NCBI GenBank assembly: GCA_964625745.1
Contig: CAZVCJ010000026.1
Span: 1 to 34,199, forward strand
Direction of reading: 5' to 3'
Source: CAZVCJ01 sp964625745
Lineage (GTDB): Bacteria > Chloroflexota > Anaerolineae > VGOG01
DNA length: 34,199 bases
The notes under the pieces were generated by a model, which searched no databases, was not told where the DNA came from, and saw only the letters and a program-made list of their open reading frames with translations. Below are positions 16,990 through 23,403 of the stretch, piece after piece. Position 1 is the stretch's first letter. Every line of letters starts with the position of its first letter. The position numbers and the translations under genes were made by a program.

Positions 16990-17001
16990 CAAGGAGAACA
17001 A

Positions 17002-18267
17002 ATGTACCAAAGAACGGTTCTCAATAACGGCCTGCGTATCTTGACCTCTACGATGCCGCACACCAACTCGGTGAGCATCGCCTTCTTCATCGGCGCGGGC
17101 TCCCGCTACGAATCGGATGAACAGAGCGGGGCATCCCACTTCATCGAACACATGCTCTTCAAAGGCACGACGAAACGACCCACGACCAAGGAAATCGCCA
17201 TCGCCATCGAACGAATCGGGGGCATCTTCAATGCCAGCACAGGGCAGGAGGAGAGCACCTACTGGGCCAAGGTCCCCTATCCGCACCTGGACATCGCCAT
17301 TGATGTGCTGGCGGACATGCTCCGCCACGCCAGGTTCGAGCCAGCGGAGATTGATAATGAGCGAGACATAATCGCCAAAGAAATCAACCTCACCCTGGAC
17401 ACACCAGATGATTTGGTCTACATCCTGAGCAATCAGTTGGTCTGGCCCAATCACCCCCTGGGGCGCGATGTCGCCGGCAGCGAACAGAGCATCGCCAACC
17501 TGAACCGCGACAGTCTGCTGGCTTACATGAACAACCACTATCTGCCGAATAACACCGTGGTTAGCGTAGCCGGCAATGTCGAGCACGAAGCGGTGGTAAA
17601 CCAGGTAGATGCCTGTCTGGGTGACTGGGTCAGGGGAGAGGTATCGTCGTATCAGCCAGCCCAAGATGGCCAAAGCGAACCTCGGGTGCGGGTTCACGAT
17701 AAGGATACCAGGCAGGCTTATCTGTGCCTGAGCGTACCAGGCCTTCCTCGCAATCACCCCGATCGCCTGGCTCTGCGCCTGCTCAACGCCGTACTGGGAG
17801 AGGGCATGAGCTCCCGGCTTTTCAACATCATCAGGAAAAAGCGAAATCTGGCCTATAGCGTTCACTCCTACATCAGCGCGCTGTATGACACTGGAGTGAT
17901 AGGGGCCTACGCTGGCGTTGACCCAGAGCACATTGGGGATGCCATCGAAGCTATTCTGGCAGAGTGGGACGAGCTCAGGCAAGAAGAGGTACCACTTGAA
18001 GAGCTGGCCAGAGCCAAAGACTTCACCAAAGGACAATTATTGCTTTCTATGGAAGACAGCTTCAGCGTAGCTCTCTGGTTCGGCTCTCAGGAGATACTCT
18101 TCTCCGAGATCCTAACGTACGGGGAAGCAATAGAGGCAATCGAAGCCATAACCACAGCCGACATTCGGAGGGTAGCGCAGGCGCTTTTCTTGGAGGAGAA
18201 GCTGAACCTGGCTGTGGTGGGCCCCTTCAACAGCGAGGATGGGTTTAGGGGACTGCTTGAGTTGTGA
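17002..18267 (+). CDS. M16-family zinc metallopeptidase
   Basis: 421 residues, AAGGAG 5-6 bases before the ATG. The inverted zinc motif HFIEH (His46, Glu49, His50) and the third ligand Glu127 in AKEINL are all present, so it should be an active processing peptidase of the PqqL/YmxG/mitochondrial-processing type. Two M16 domains of about 200 residues are visible; the second contains GMSSRLFNIIRKKRNLAYSV, the R/Y motif of the active cleft. It is cytoplasmic by sequence (no signal peptide). It is translated from the c-di-GMP-controlled transcript behind the winged-helix gene. Its last 23 bases overlap the end of the convergent osmC gene. Confidence 0.93.
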   Translation: MYQRTVLNNGLRILTSTMPHTNSVSIAFFIGAGSRYESDEQSGASHFIEHMLFKGTTKRPTTKEIAIAIERIGGIFNASTGQEESTYWAKVPYPHLDIAIDVLADMLRHARFEPAEIDNERDIIAKEINLTLDTPDDLVYILSNQLVWPNHPLGRDVAGSEQSIANLNRDSLLAYMNNHYLPNNTVVSVAGNVEHEAVVNQVDACLGDWVRGEVSSYQPAQDGQSEPRVRVHDKDTRQAYLCLSVPGLPRNHPDRLALRLLNAVLGEGMSSRLFNIIRKKRNLAYSVHSYISALYDTGVIGAYAGVDPEHIGDAIEAILAEWDELRQEEVPLEELARAKDFTKGQLLLSMEDSFSVALWFGSQEILFSEILTYGEAIEAIEAITTADIRRVAQALFLEEKLNLAVVGPFNSEDGFRGLLEL

Positions 18268-18760
18268 TGGCTGCCCGATGGTCTGGTCTACTGATCAGGT
18301 TTTCCCTGAACTCAATGCCCCCCCCTAACAACTTATGTACCTCACAGAGGCGGGCCGAGTTGAAGAGGATCCTCCGTTCACGCTCGGTCAGGCCCAAGCC
18401 CAGGTCAACGGCAGTGACGAAAGTAGTTTTCTGCTGGCGACCGGCCTCTTCTACGCGGGTTTCTACCTGGACCTCCAGCTTATCGAGGGTCATACCCTTG
18501 TTGGCTGCGACCGCAGCTATGGTCAGCACCATTCAAGCCCCCAGCGACGCGGCGATCAGCTCGACAGGACAGAACTTCGCCCCTTCCCGCCAGATTTTGG
18601 TCCGCTGGTCAACGACGAAGGTTCGCTCCCCCGACGATTCCACCACCGCCCGGTCATCCCCGACATAGGTCGCGGTGATGACGTAGCCCCCCCTCGGTCC
18701 CCCCCAATCCTTCGACAGGCTCAGGACACTGCTTTGGGGGGGAAGTTCCAAAACGCTCAT
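18245..18760 (-). CDS. OsmC-family peroxidase-like protein, probable selenoprotein with in-frame UGA
   Basis: Read through the TGA at 18533-18535, the gene codes for 171 residues of an OsmC-like protein. OsmC/Ohr proteins reduce organic peroxides with a Cys pair at the dimer interface. The UGA is codon 76 in PVELIAASLGA-UGA-MVLTIAA, exactly where relatives have the catalytic Cys (ELxLAxLGAC). The partner Cys139 is present in RLCEVHK; Cys64 is extra. A hairpin suited to a bacterial SECIS follows the UGA (separate entry). OsmC-like selenoproteins are a described family. The start has AGGAGG and overlaps the lplA stop (ATGA). The first 25 residues contain a GC-rich dispersed repeat. If the UGA were a true stop, the two parts would be 75 and 95 residues, neither a whole domain. 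Confidence 0.8.
18504..18535 (-). promoter_or_regulatory. putative bacterial SECIS element with the Sec UGA
   Basis: On the minus strand the UGA (18533-18535) is followed by 15 bases and then GCTGC-GGTC-GCAGC (18504-18517). The GGUC loop begins 21 bases after the UGA. Size, distance and the GGUC loop are very like the element of E. coli fdhF, which SelB binds through its loop G and U. Confidence 0.65.
18686..18747. repeat. GC-rich palindromic repeat in the osmC N-terminus
   Basis: C-run arm (CCCCCCCTCGGTCCCCCCC) and G-run arm flank a CTTCGACAGGCTCAGGAC insert. It is read in frame as Pro/Gly/Ser residues. It is paired in design with 18972-19034. Confidence 0.6.
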
Positions 18761-19902
18761 GGGACCTCCTGACCCGTAAGCGCCCTGGCAAAGTCGGCCG
18801 GGGTCACGCCCGGCGACTCGATCCCCTCCCGACGATAGAACTCAGCGATAGTCGGCTCGACCGCAGCCAACTTCACTCCGGCCAGGACGTCCTCCAGTGC
18901 TTCCAACTTGTCAGCCGGGTAGAAGAAAAAATCGCCGCTCAGGGACACCTCGGCGATGCGTATTCCTCGATGCCCCCCCTCGGTCCCTCCCCACCCTTCG
19001 ACCTTGCTCAGGGCAGGCCCTGGGGGGGAAGTTTCAATGGTCTCCACGATGGCTCTGATCAGCCCGCCCGGAGCCTTGTACACCTGCTGAGACACAGCCA
19101 CCCCGGTAGCGATTTTAACGGCTCGACTGAGCTCGCCGAAGTCCTGCCGTTCCTCGCGCTTTTTGCCCCGCTTGTACAACCACTCGTCGGTGGTATGAGT
19201 CTGCTTGAGCTCGGCCACCTTGTCGTAGACGGCAGGCGGCAGCTCAGACTCCTCCAGTGGCCCCAGCACGGCCTCGTAGTTGGCGACCAAAGCGGCAGAG
19301 ATCTCCTCCAGCGGCGGCACTGCCCCTAGCTCCCGCCTGATGGTAGACAGGTTCTCACGCAGGCTCTTGTAAACCTTGTCGCGGTACTTCTCATCGGGCA
19401 CCCTGAGGACGCGGACCATGGTCTCGTAATCGAAGTCCATGATGACATTGCCCACCAGTATCAGGTAGTCTCCGATCTCGGCCGCACCGGTGCCGGAGAT
19501 CTTGCGCCCCTCGTCGGTGATGATGTCGTTGACGGGCTTGTAACGGGCGGCGATACCCATCTGGCGATAGGTTTCGGCCGCCGGCTCCAACAGCGCACGA
19601 TAAAAAGCCTCCTTGTCTGACGAGGCTAGAGGGCTATTCTCGTGCAGGATCACCTGATAGAAGAGCTGATTGCCATCCAGGTAGACCGCTCCGCCGCCCA
19701 CCTCGCGCCGGAATACGGGTATGTCGCGAGCGCGACAGTAGTCGAGGTCCACTTCCTGAGTCACATCCTGATGGTAGCCGATGCATACGTAGGGCTCAGC
19801 GGGAGCCAGGAGAACCAGGCCCTCCATGTCCAGGCGCGGCAGGGCGTGGTAAACGAGTTGCGATTCGAGCCACGGCACGTGGCCCAGATTGTATAGTTTC
19901 AT
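18757..19902 (-). CDS. lipoate-protein ligase (LplA-type with C-terminal accessory domain)
   Basis: 381 residues. It attaches lipoate to carrier proteins using ATP. The RRxxGGGAV motif (FRREVGGGAV, about 65-73) and the catalytic Lys134 in GRKISGTG are present; the usual HGTLL segment is changed to GNVIMDF. About 250-381 is a C-terminal LplB-like accessory domain (GLIRAIVETIE ... GDFFFYPADKLEALED). It is interrupted by a GC-rich repeat (18972-19034), and another repeat codes for DFGELSRA at 19121-19149. It sits between dsrE2 and osmC, the osmC start overlapping its stop. In sulfur oxidisers with the sHdr pathway, special lipoate ligases of this AB type lie near tusA/dsrE2 genes and load the carrier LbpA. 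No carrier gene is in the window, so that role is an inference. Confidence 0.87.
   Translation of the reverse strand: MKLYNLGHVPWLESQLVYHALPRLDMEGLVLLAPAEPYVCIGYHQDVTQEVDLDYCRARDIPVFRREVGGGAVYLDGNQLFYQVILHENSPLASSDKEAFYRALLEPAAETYRQMGIAARYKPVNDIITDEGRKISGTGAAEIGDYLILVGNVIMDFDYETMVRVLRVPDEKYRDKVYKSLRENLSTIRRELGAVPPLEEISAALVANYEAVLGPLEESELPPAVYDKVAELKQTHTTDEWLYKRGKKREERQDFGELSRAVKIATGVAVSQQVYKAPGGLIRAIVETIETSPPGPALSKVEGWGGTEGGHRGIRIAEVSLSGDFFFYPADKLEALEDVLAGVKLAAVEPTIAEFYRREGIESPGVTPADFARALTGQEVP
18972..19034. repeat. GC-rich palindromic repeat inside lplA
   Basis: Same design as 18686-18747: GCCCCCCCTCGGTCC arm, CTTCGACCTTGCTCAGGGC middle, TGGGGGGGAAGTTT arm. In frame it encodes a Pro/Gly-rich insert (SPPGPALSKVEGWGG) in the linker to the accessory domain. 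Confidence 0.6.
19121..19149 (+). repeat. dispersed in-frame repeat, copy 2
   Basis: GCTCGACTGAGCTCGCCGAA and following bases. It matches 13155-13180 and 16262-16280, and lies in lplA coding sequence. Confidence 0.5.
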
Positions 19903-19908
19903 ATCGTT

Positions 19909-20385
19909 CTATATGAACAGCGTGACCTCAGACTCAGCCGCATGCTTCATGTACGTGGCCACTCCCACGATATCCTCGACCTCATCAATGAGATCGTCCT
20001 TGGTGATCTCCATCACGTCCATGCTCATCTTACAGGCCAGGAGCTTGACGTCGAGGTCAATGGCAGTTTGCAGCAACTCGCTGAGACTGACCACCTTCTT
20101 GTCTTTCATCATCTTCTTGAACAGCCACCGCCCAATGCCGCCGAAGTTGAAGCGAGACGGGCCAATGCGTTCGATACCGCCTCGGTTCATCAGGCCGATC
20201 ATCTTGCCCAGGAATCCCTTGCCGGTGAGATTCCCCTTCTGGATGGCCTTGAGACCCCAGAAAGTGAAGAACATGGTCGTATCCATCCCGGCAGCGGCTG
20301 CGCCCGTGGCGATGATAAAGGCGGCGAAAACCTTGTCCATGTCGCCGCTGAAGACGACGATGGTCGCTTTTTTGTTGTTGCTCAT
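19909..20385 (-). CDS. DsrE2-type DsrE/F/H-like sulfur-carrier protein
   Basis: 158 residues, AGGAGAA about 7 bases before the ATG. The DsrE fold is visible: an initial ATIVVFSGDMDKVFAA strand-helix, the FFTFWGLKA segment typical of the DsrE2 branch, and a conserved Cys118 in LLACKMSMDVM that would carry a persulfide. A hydrophobic Gly/Ala-rich helix near 23-35 suggests membrane association, as known for DsrE2. It lies between tusA and lplA with short spacers (15 and 6 bases). Role: persulfide transfer with TusA. Confidence 0.88.
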   Translation of the reverse strand: MSNNKKATIVVFSGDMDKVFAAFIIATGAAAAGMDTTMFFTFWGLKAIQKGNLTGKGFLGKMIGLMNRGGIERIGPSRFNFGGIGRWLFKKMMKDKKVVSLSELLQTAIDLDVKLLACKMSMDVMEITKDDLIDEVEDIVGVATYMKHAAESEVTLFI

Positions 20386-20400
20386 AGAAGTGTTCTCCTC

Positions 20401-20631
20401 TCAGACTGTCTTCTTCACGAAGTACTTGGCGTAGTCGCCAGCATCCTCTTCGCCGAGGAACTCGTTGCCCGTCTGTTCGCACCAAGCGGGCACGTCGGCG
20501 TGAGCGCCCTCGTCGTCGGCCCAGATTTCCAACACCTGGCCGACCTCCATTTTCCTCATGTTCTTGGCCATAAAGGCGATGGGCATGGGGCACATCTGCC
20601 CCAGCGAATCTTGAAGTAAATCCCCTTTCAT
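20401..20631 (-). CDS. tusA: TusA-family sulfurtransferase
   Basis: 76 residues from ATG 20629-20631, chosen over an upstream in-frame ATG because AAGGAG lies about 9 bases before it and the domain begins here. The CPxP persulfide motif is CPMP (Cys14). The second half has the VGQVLEIWADDEGAHADVP strand and the CEQTGNE helix of the family. TusA hands sulfane sulfur between rhodanese or cysteine desulfurase and Dsr/Hdr partners. It stands in the operon after dsrH, separated from it by a 21-base dispersed repeat. Confidence 0.92.
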   Translation of the reverse strand: MKGDLLQDSLGQMCPMPIAFMAKNMRKMEVGQVLEIWADDEGAHADVPAWCEQTGNEFLGEEDAGDYAKYFVKKTV

Positions 20632-20663
20632 TAAACATCTCTCCTTATGTTTTGTAATCTTCT

Positions 20664-20684
20664 GGAGTGCGGACGCAAGTCCGC
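20664..20684 (+). repeat. 21-base dispersed palindromic repeat, copy 2
   Basis: Exact inverse copy of 8337-8357, placed directly after the dsrH stop codon in the tusA leader. Confidence 0.75.
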
Positions 20685-20978
20685 TCACAGCCAGGGCACG
20701 ACATCGTGCTCTTCCACCAGGGCTACGAACCCGTCGTAGTCTATGACCTCTACCCCCTCAATGCACCGCTGCAAGCCCCTGGCCTCCAGGTCGGCTTTCA
20801 AGGCATAGATGGGATGGGACTGCAATGCCTTCGTCACCAGTGACTCGGCCTTGGCCCCTGGGGCCACAGCGTAAACCCCATCCTCATACAGAAGAATGGG
20901 CTCCTCGGATGGGGCTATACGCAAGCAGGTCTCCAGATTTTTGTGCATCAGGGGCGATTTGTTAACCATGTACAACAC
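20685..20978 (-). CDS. DsrH/TusB-family sulfur relay protein
   Basis: 97 residues. The opening MLYMVNKSPLMHKNLETCL is the DsrH/TusB signature, including the active Cys18. The tail has VIDYDGFVALVEEHDVVPWL, also typical. DsrH forms the hexameric DsrEFH complex with the products of the two genes before it. The ATG is 18 bases after the dsrF stop (AGGAGG in the spacer). Confidence 0.9.
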   Translation of the reverse strand: MLYMVNKSPLMHKNLETCLRIAPSEEPILLYEDGVYAVAPGAKAESLVTKALQSHPIYALKADLEARGLQRCIEGVEVIDYDGFVALVEEHDVVPWL

Positions 20979-20996
20979 TTTAATAACCTCCTCAGC

Positions 20997-21362
20997 TCAG
21001 AATGGCAACACAGTGCCGCTCTCGGCCAGCAGACGGGCGACTGCGTTCCCATCCACTTCCTCAACGTCCATCACCAGGTCGTCCGGGGTGAGTCCCCGTT
21101 CGGCCAGCGAGTGGTCGTGCACGTAGAACTTCGTGATTCCGAAGTCAGGCAGCATGGGGAAACCATCTCCCAGTGACTTCATATCCAGCCCGGCCGGGTC
21201 CTGCCCCTTGACCAGGGCGTATACCCCATCGTCTATGAAGATCACGCGCACATCCATCTCGAACACCCCGACGCCCATGATCGAGCGGAAGCCCTCAGCG
21301 GTGTAGACGCTCCCATAGGGAGCCTTGCGCATCAACACGGCTACTTGATTTCTCATAGTCAT
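20997..21362 (-). CDS. DsrF/TusC-family sulfur relay protein
   Basis: 121 residues; the start may be Met1 or Met3, both with GGAG/AAGGA nearby. The central pattern (APYGSVYTAEGFRSIMGVGVFEMDVRVIFIDDGVYALV) is that of DsrE/TusC proteins. It has no Cys, so it is a structural rather than a sulfur-carrying subunit of the DsrEFH ring. It starts 3 bases after the dsrE stop, as expected for co-translated subunits. Confidence 0.87.
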   Translation of the reverse strand: MTMRNQVAVLMRKAPYGSVYTAEGFRSIMGVGVFEMDVRVIFIDDGVYALVKGQDPAGLDMKSLGDGFPMLPDFGITKFYVHDHSLAERGLTPDDLVMDVEEVDGNAVARLLAESGTVLPF

Positions 21363-21365
21363 TCC

Positions 21366-21719
21366 TTAATCTCCAAAAGTAACGAAACGGTCGGCAGTCT
21401 GCATATACTCGGCCAGGGAGCCCAGGCCCGAGAGCTGGACGTGGTCTACCATCAAGTCCCTGGTGAAGCCGCGAAACTTGGCACAGGCAGTACAGGCCAC
21501 TATGTCAATCCCCTGCGCTCCCAATTCGTCCCACATCTGAGCAATGTTGCGCTCGCCCGGCGGTTTGATGAAGCGGTTGCCGTTGTTGACGCCGTCGGTG
21601 TACAGGAAGATGCCCACAATCTCGTGCCCCCTGGCCAATGCCGCTTTAGTGAAATGATAGGCCGAATCGGCCGCTTGATGTTGGTATGGCCCCTCGAGGA
21701 CCAGGACGCCAATCTTCAT
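21366..21719 (-). CDS. DsrE/TusD-family sulfur-carrier protein
   Basis: 117 residues from ATG 21717-21719; a longer frame exists, but the domain begins here (MKIGVLVLEGPY), with GGAGG in front and a 4-base ATGA overlap with the upstream gene. The active Cys is in the VACTACAKFRG motif (Cys76 or Cys79), where DsrE proteins have a conserved Cys before an R-G pair. It is the first subunit of a DsrE-DsrF-DsrH set in the same order as in sulfur oxidisers. Confidence 0.88.
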   Translation of the reverse strand: MKIGVLVLEGPYQHQAADSAYHFTKAALARGHEIVGIFLYTDGVNNGNRFIKPPGERNIAQMWDELGAQGIDIVACTACAKFRGFTRDLMVDHVQLSGLGSLAEYMQTADRFVTFGD

Positions 21720-22411
21720 AATGAAGAACCTCCCTCTGTTAATGCTCCAGCTTTGTATTCCTCCACCGCCTGGCCGACGGTAAGCCCCTCCCCGCCGATG
21801 ATGACCTCGATGCCAAAGCTCCACAGCGCCTGGCAGCACTCCGGCGTGAGGGACGGGGTGATCACCACCCCGATGCTTTTTTCGACCAGGGCGCGGATCG
21901 TCTCCCGTCGAATCCTGTGCTCAGGGCCGACTGGGTTCACTTGGATGGCCTCGTAGCTCATAGTGCGTGGTTTCACCACCACGAGGCGCGGCACCTGGCC
22001 GAACTTCGTCCCTACAGGAGCGGCCAGATCGTCTCCCAAGGCAGCCACGGCGATTTTCGGCGGCTCTCCCTGGCGGGCTTCGGGCCTAGCCAACTCGCCA
22101 CTCTTGTATCGCTCCACCACCTGGCGAACGGTCAGCCCCTGCACCCCCTCAATGACTTCGACGCCTAACTGGGTCATCACCATTCGGCAGCCCGGCTTGG
22201 CCTCCTCCACGATGACCACGTCGGCTCCGTTCTGAACCACGATGCGGATGGCCTTGAGGCTGGCCTCCTGTTCCGATTCGGTCGGCGGCATGGCCACCAC
22301 AAAATAATCTACCGTCTCGGTGTCCACCACGACAAACTGAGGGCAATAACCGAACCTGGCACCCACCCAAGCATCCAAATTGGCTCCCAACGAACCAACG
22401 GCTATCTTCAT
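21716..22411 (-). CDS. tandem NifX/NifB-type cofactor-binding protein
   Basis: 231 residues with two copies of the dinitrogenase iron-molybdenum cofactor (RNase H-like) domain: about 1-100 (KIAVGSLGANLDAWVGARFG) and 120-225 (KIAVAALGDDLAAPVGTKFG). Such domains bind Fe-S or Fe-Mo-S clusters; outside nif regions they appear in sulfur and metal trafficking loci. It starts 25 bases after the arsR gene with GGAGG near the ATG and overlaps dsrE by four bases. No nitrogenase genes are seen, so a nitrogenase role is unlikely; cluster or persulfide carrier is an inference. Confidence 0.88.
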   Translation of the reverse strand: MKIAVGSLGANLDAWVGARFGYCPQFVVVDTETVDYFVVAMPPTESEQEASLKAIRIVVQNGADVVIVEEAKPGCRMVMTQLGVEVIEGVQGLTVRQVVERYKSGELARPEARQGEPPKIAVAALGDDLAAPVGTKFGQVPRLVVVKPRTMSYEAIQVNPVGPEHRIRRETIRALVEKSIGVVITPSLTPECCQALWSFGIEVIIGGEGLTVGQAVEEYKAGALTEGGSSL

Positions 22412-22436
22412 GAACCTTCGCCTCCGTTTTCAGCGC

Positions 22437-22772
22437 CTACGACACCAGCGCTCTTGCCAGGCGCCCGCGCCGCGCCAGGATGTTGGCCATCACCGCACGA
22501 AGCAGATTCAAGGCTTCGATGACGCGATGATCACTCAGCGAATAATACACGTTCACCCCATCTCGCTCGCTGTCCACCATCTGTCTCTCCCGCAGCACTT
22601 TGAGATGGCGAGACACCATGCCTTGCGGACTCCCCAGGGCCTCCACCAACTCGCTGACGTTCTTGCGTCCCTCAGCCAACTCGTACAAGATGGCGATGCG
22701 GGTCGGATCGGCGAGGGCCTGGCAGATGCTGGCGTGAAGTTGTGCCAGTTCCTCTTGTAACGGTTTTTCCAT
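22437..22772 (-). CDS. ArsR-family transcriptional repressor
   Basis: About 111 residues from ATG 22770-22772; an in-frame ATG at 22791-22793 adds 7 residues but lacks a ribosome binding site. Winged helix-turn-helix: ALADPTRIAILYEL, NVSELVEALGSPQGMVSRHLKVLRE (recognition helix) and the VNVYYSL wing. It has one Cys only (in ASICQAL), no ELCVCD metal motif and no Cys pair like SqrR/BigR. It is thus not a classical arsenic sensor, and the signal is unknown. It is the first gene of the sulfur-relay operon, with a palindromic operator directly upstream, so autoregulation is likely. Confidence 0.9.
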   Translation of the reverse strand: MEKPLQEELAQLHASICQALADPTRIAILYELAEGRKNVSELVEALGSPQGMVSRHLKVLRERQMVDSERDGVNVYYSLSDHRVIEALNLLRAVMANILARRGRLARALVS

Positions 22773-22793
22773 GCTGTATCTCTCTAGCGTCAT

Positions 22794-22813
22794 ATATTCG
22801 TTTATCCGAATAT
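22794..22813. promoter_or_regulatory. palindromic operator for the ArsR-type repressor
   Basis: Perfect inverted repeat ATATTCG - 6 bases - CGAATAT. It lies just downstream of the predicted transcription start (near 22821), where a bound repressor would block RNA polymerase. Confidence 0.7.
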
Positions 22814-22827
22814 CCGTAATTAAGTAT

Positions 22828-22856
22828 ATTATACCATACCATTAACTGTTTGTCAA
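22828..22856 (-). promoter_or_regulatory. consensus promoter of the sulfur-relay operon
   Basis: On the minus strand TTGACA (22851-22856), exactly 17 bases, TATAAT (22828-22833): a full match to the sigma-70 consensus. Such a strong promoter makes sense only if it is repressed, which fits the adjoining operator. Confidence 0.85.
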
Positions 22857-22860
22857 GAGG

Positions 22861-23403
22861 GAATTGTTGAAGCGGGCAGGTGATCCAGCCCGCCTGACTG
22901 TCCGGCATACGACCCGCCATAGCCAGGGCAAGAATGCTGAACATCACCAGGACATGCAGATGGTAGTTGACCATAGAAGTGGACAAACCTGTGTGCCTGG
23001 TGTATAGCGGACAAACCTATCTGCTCACTACACCCATTATGGGCAGACGTAGACCTCTTTTTCGGCCCTATTACGGAGCCCGGAGGCCAATTTCAGCTAC
23101 CTGCATGTCCCCAATGTGATACGCTCACTAAATAGCCACCGTGCGGCTGACGCAGGTGGCTTTTCTCTTCGATAGCACTTGATTCAACAGCTCAAGCTTG
23201 CCGGCCTCGTGCATGACGGTGGCTAGTAGGAACTGGAAAACCCATTCTACTGCAGAAAGCCTCCTCAAAACGTTCAAAAGAAGAAACCAAAAGGGAGGGT
23301 ATAATCGGTATGTCCTCTGCGCACCCCGAAGTAGCCAATGGTCGTCCGCTGCTCGATGCGTCCTTTGCAGTCAATGATCGGTGATCAGTGGTTGGACTGT
23401 CCA
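22861..23403. other. 543-bp region without a recognised gene
   Basis: No coding frame convinces. It contains two GGACAAACCT words (22981-22990, 23009-23018), an orphan terminator (23134-23164), and near 23386-23415 an imperfect hairpin overlapping the end of the TPP-enzyme gene. A 24-codon frame from an ATG near 23310 is too short to call. It may be a decayed insertion or hold a small RNA. Confidence 0.4.
23134..23164 (+). terminator. orphan intrinsic terminator
   Basis: AGCCACC (23134-23140) pairs with GGTGGCT (23155-23161), TGCG with CGCA inside, a 5-base loop, then TTTTCTCTT. It points on the plus strand, but no plus-strand gene lies upstream in this gap. Confidence 0.65.

Noticed and set aside
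16879..18036. 385-codon minus-strand frame opposite the M16 peptidase gene.
   Set aside because: The plus-strand gene has the full HxxEH...E motif set; the opposite frame has no recognisable domain.
22672..22986. Minus-strand frame beginning MVNYHLHVLVMFSILALA as a possible small membrane protein or transposase remnant.
   Set aside because: It runs out of frame over the arsR gene and across its promoter; there is no convincing ribosome binding site and no family match.
23310..23384. 24-codon plus-strand frame after AAGGGAGGG.
   Set aside because: Too short, spacing to the ribosome binding site is poor, no homology recognised.
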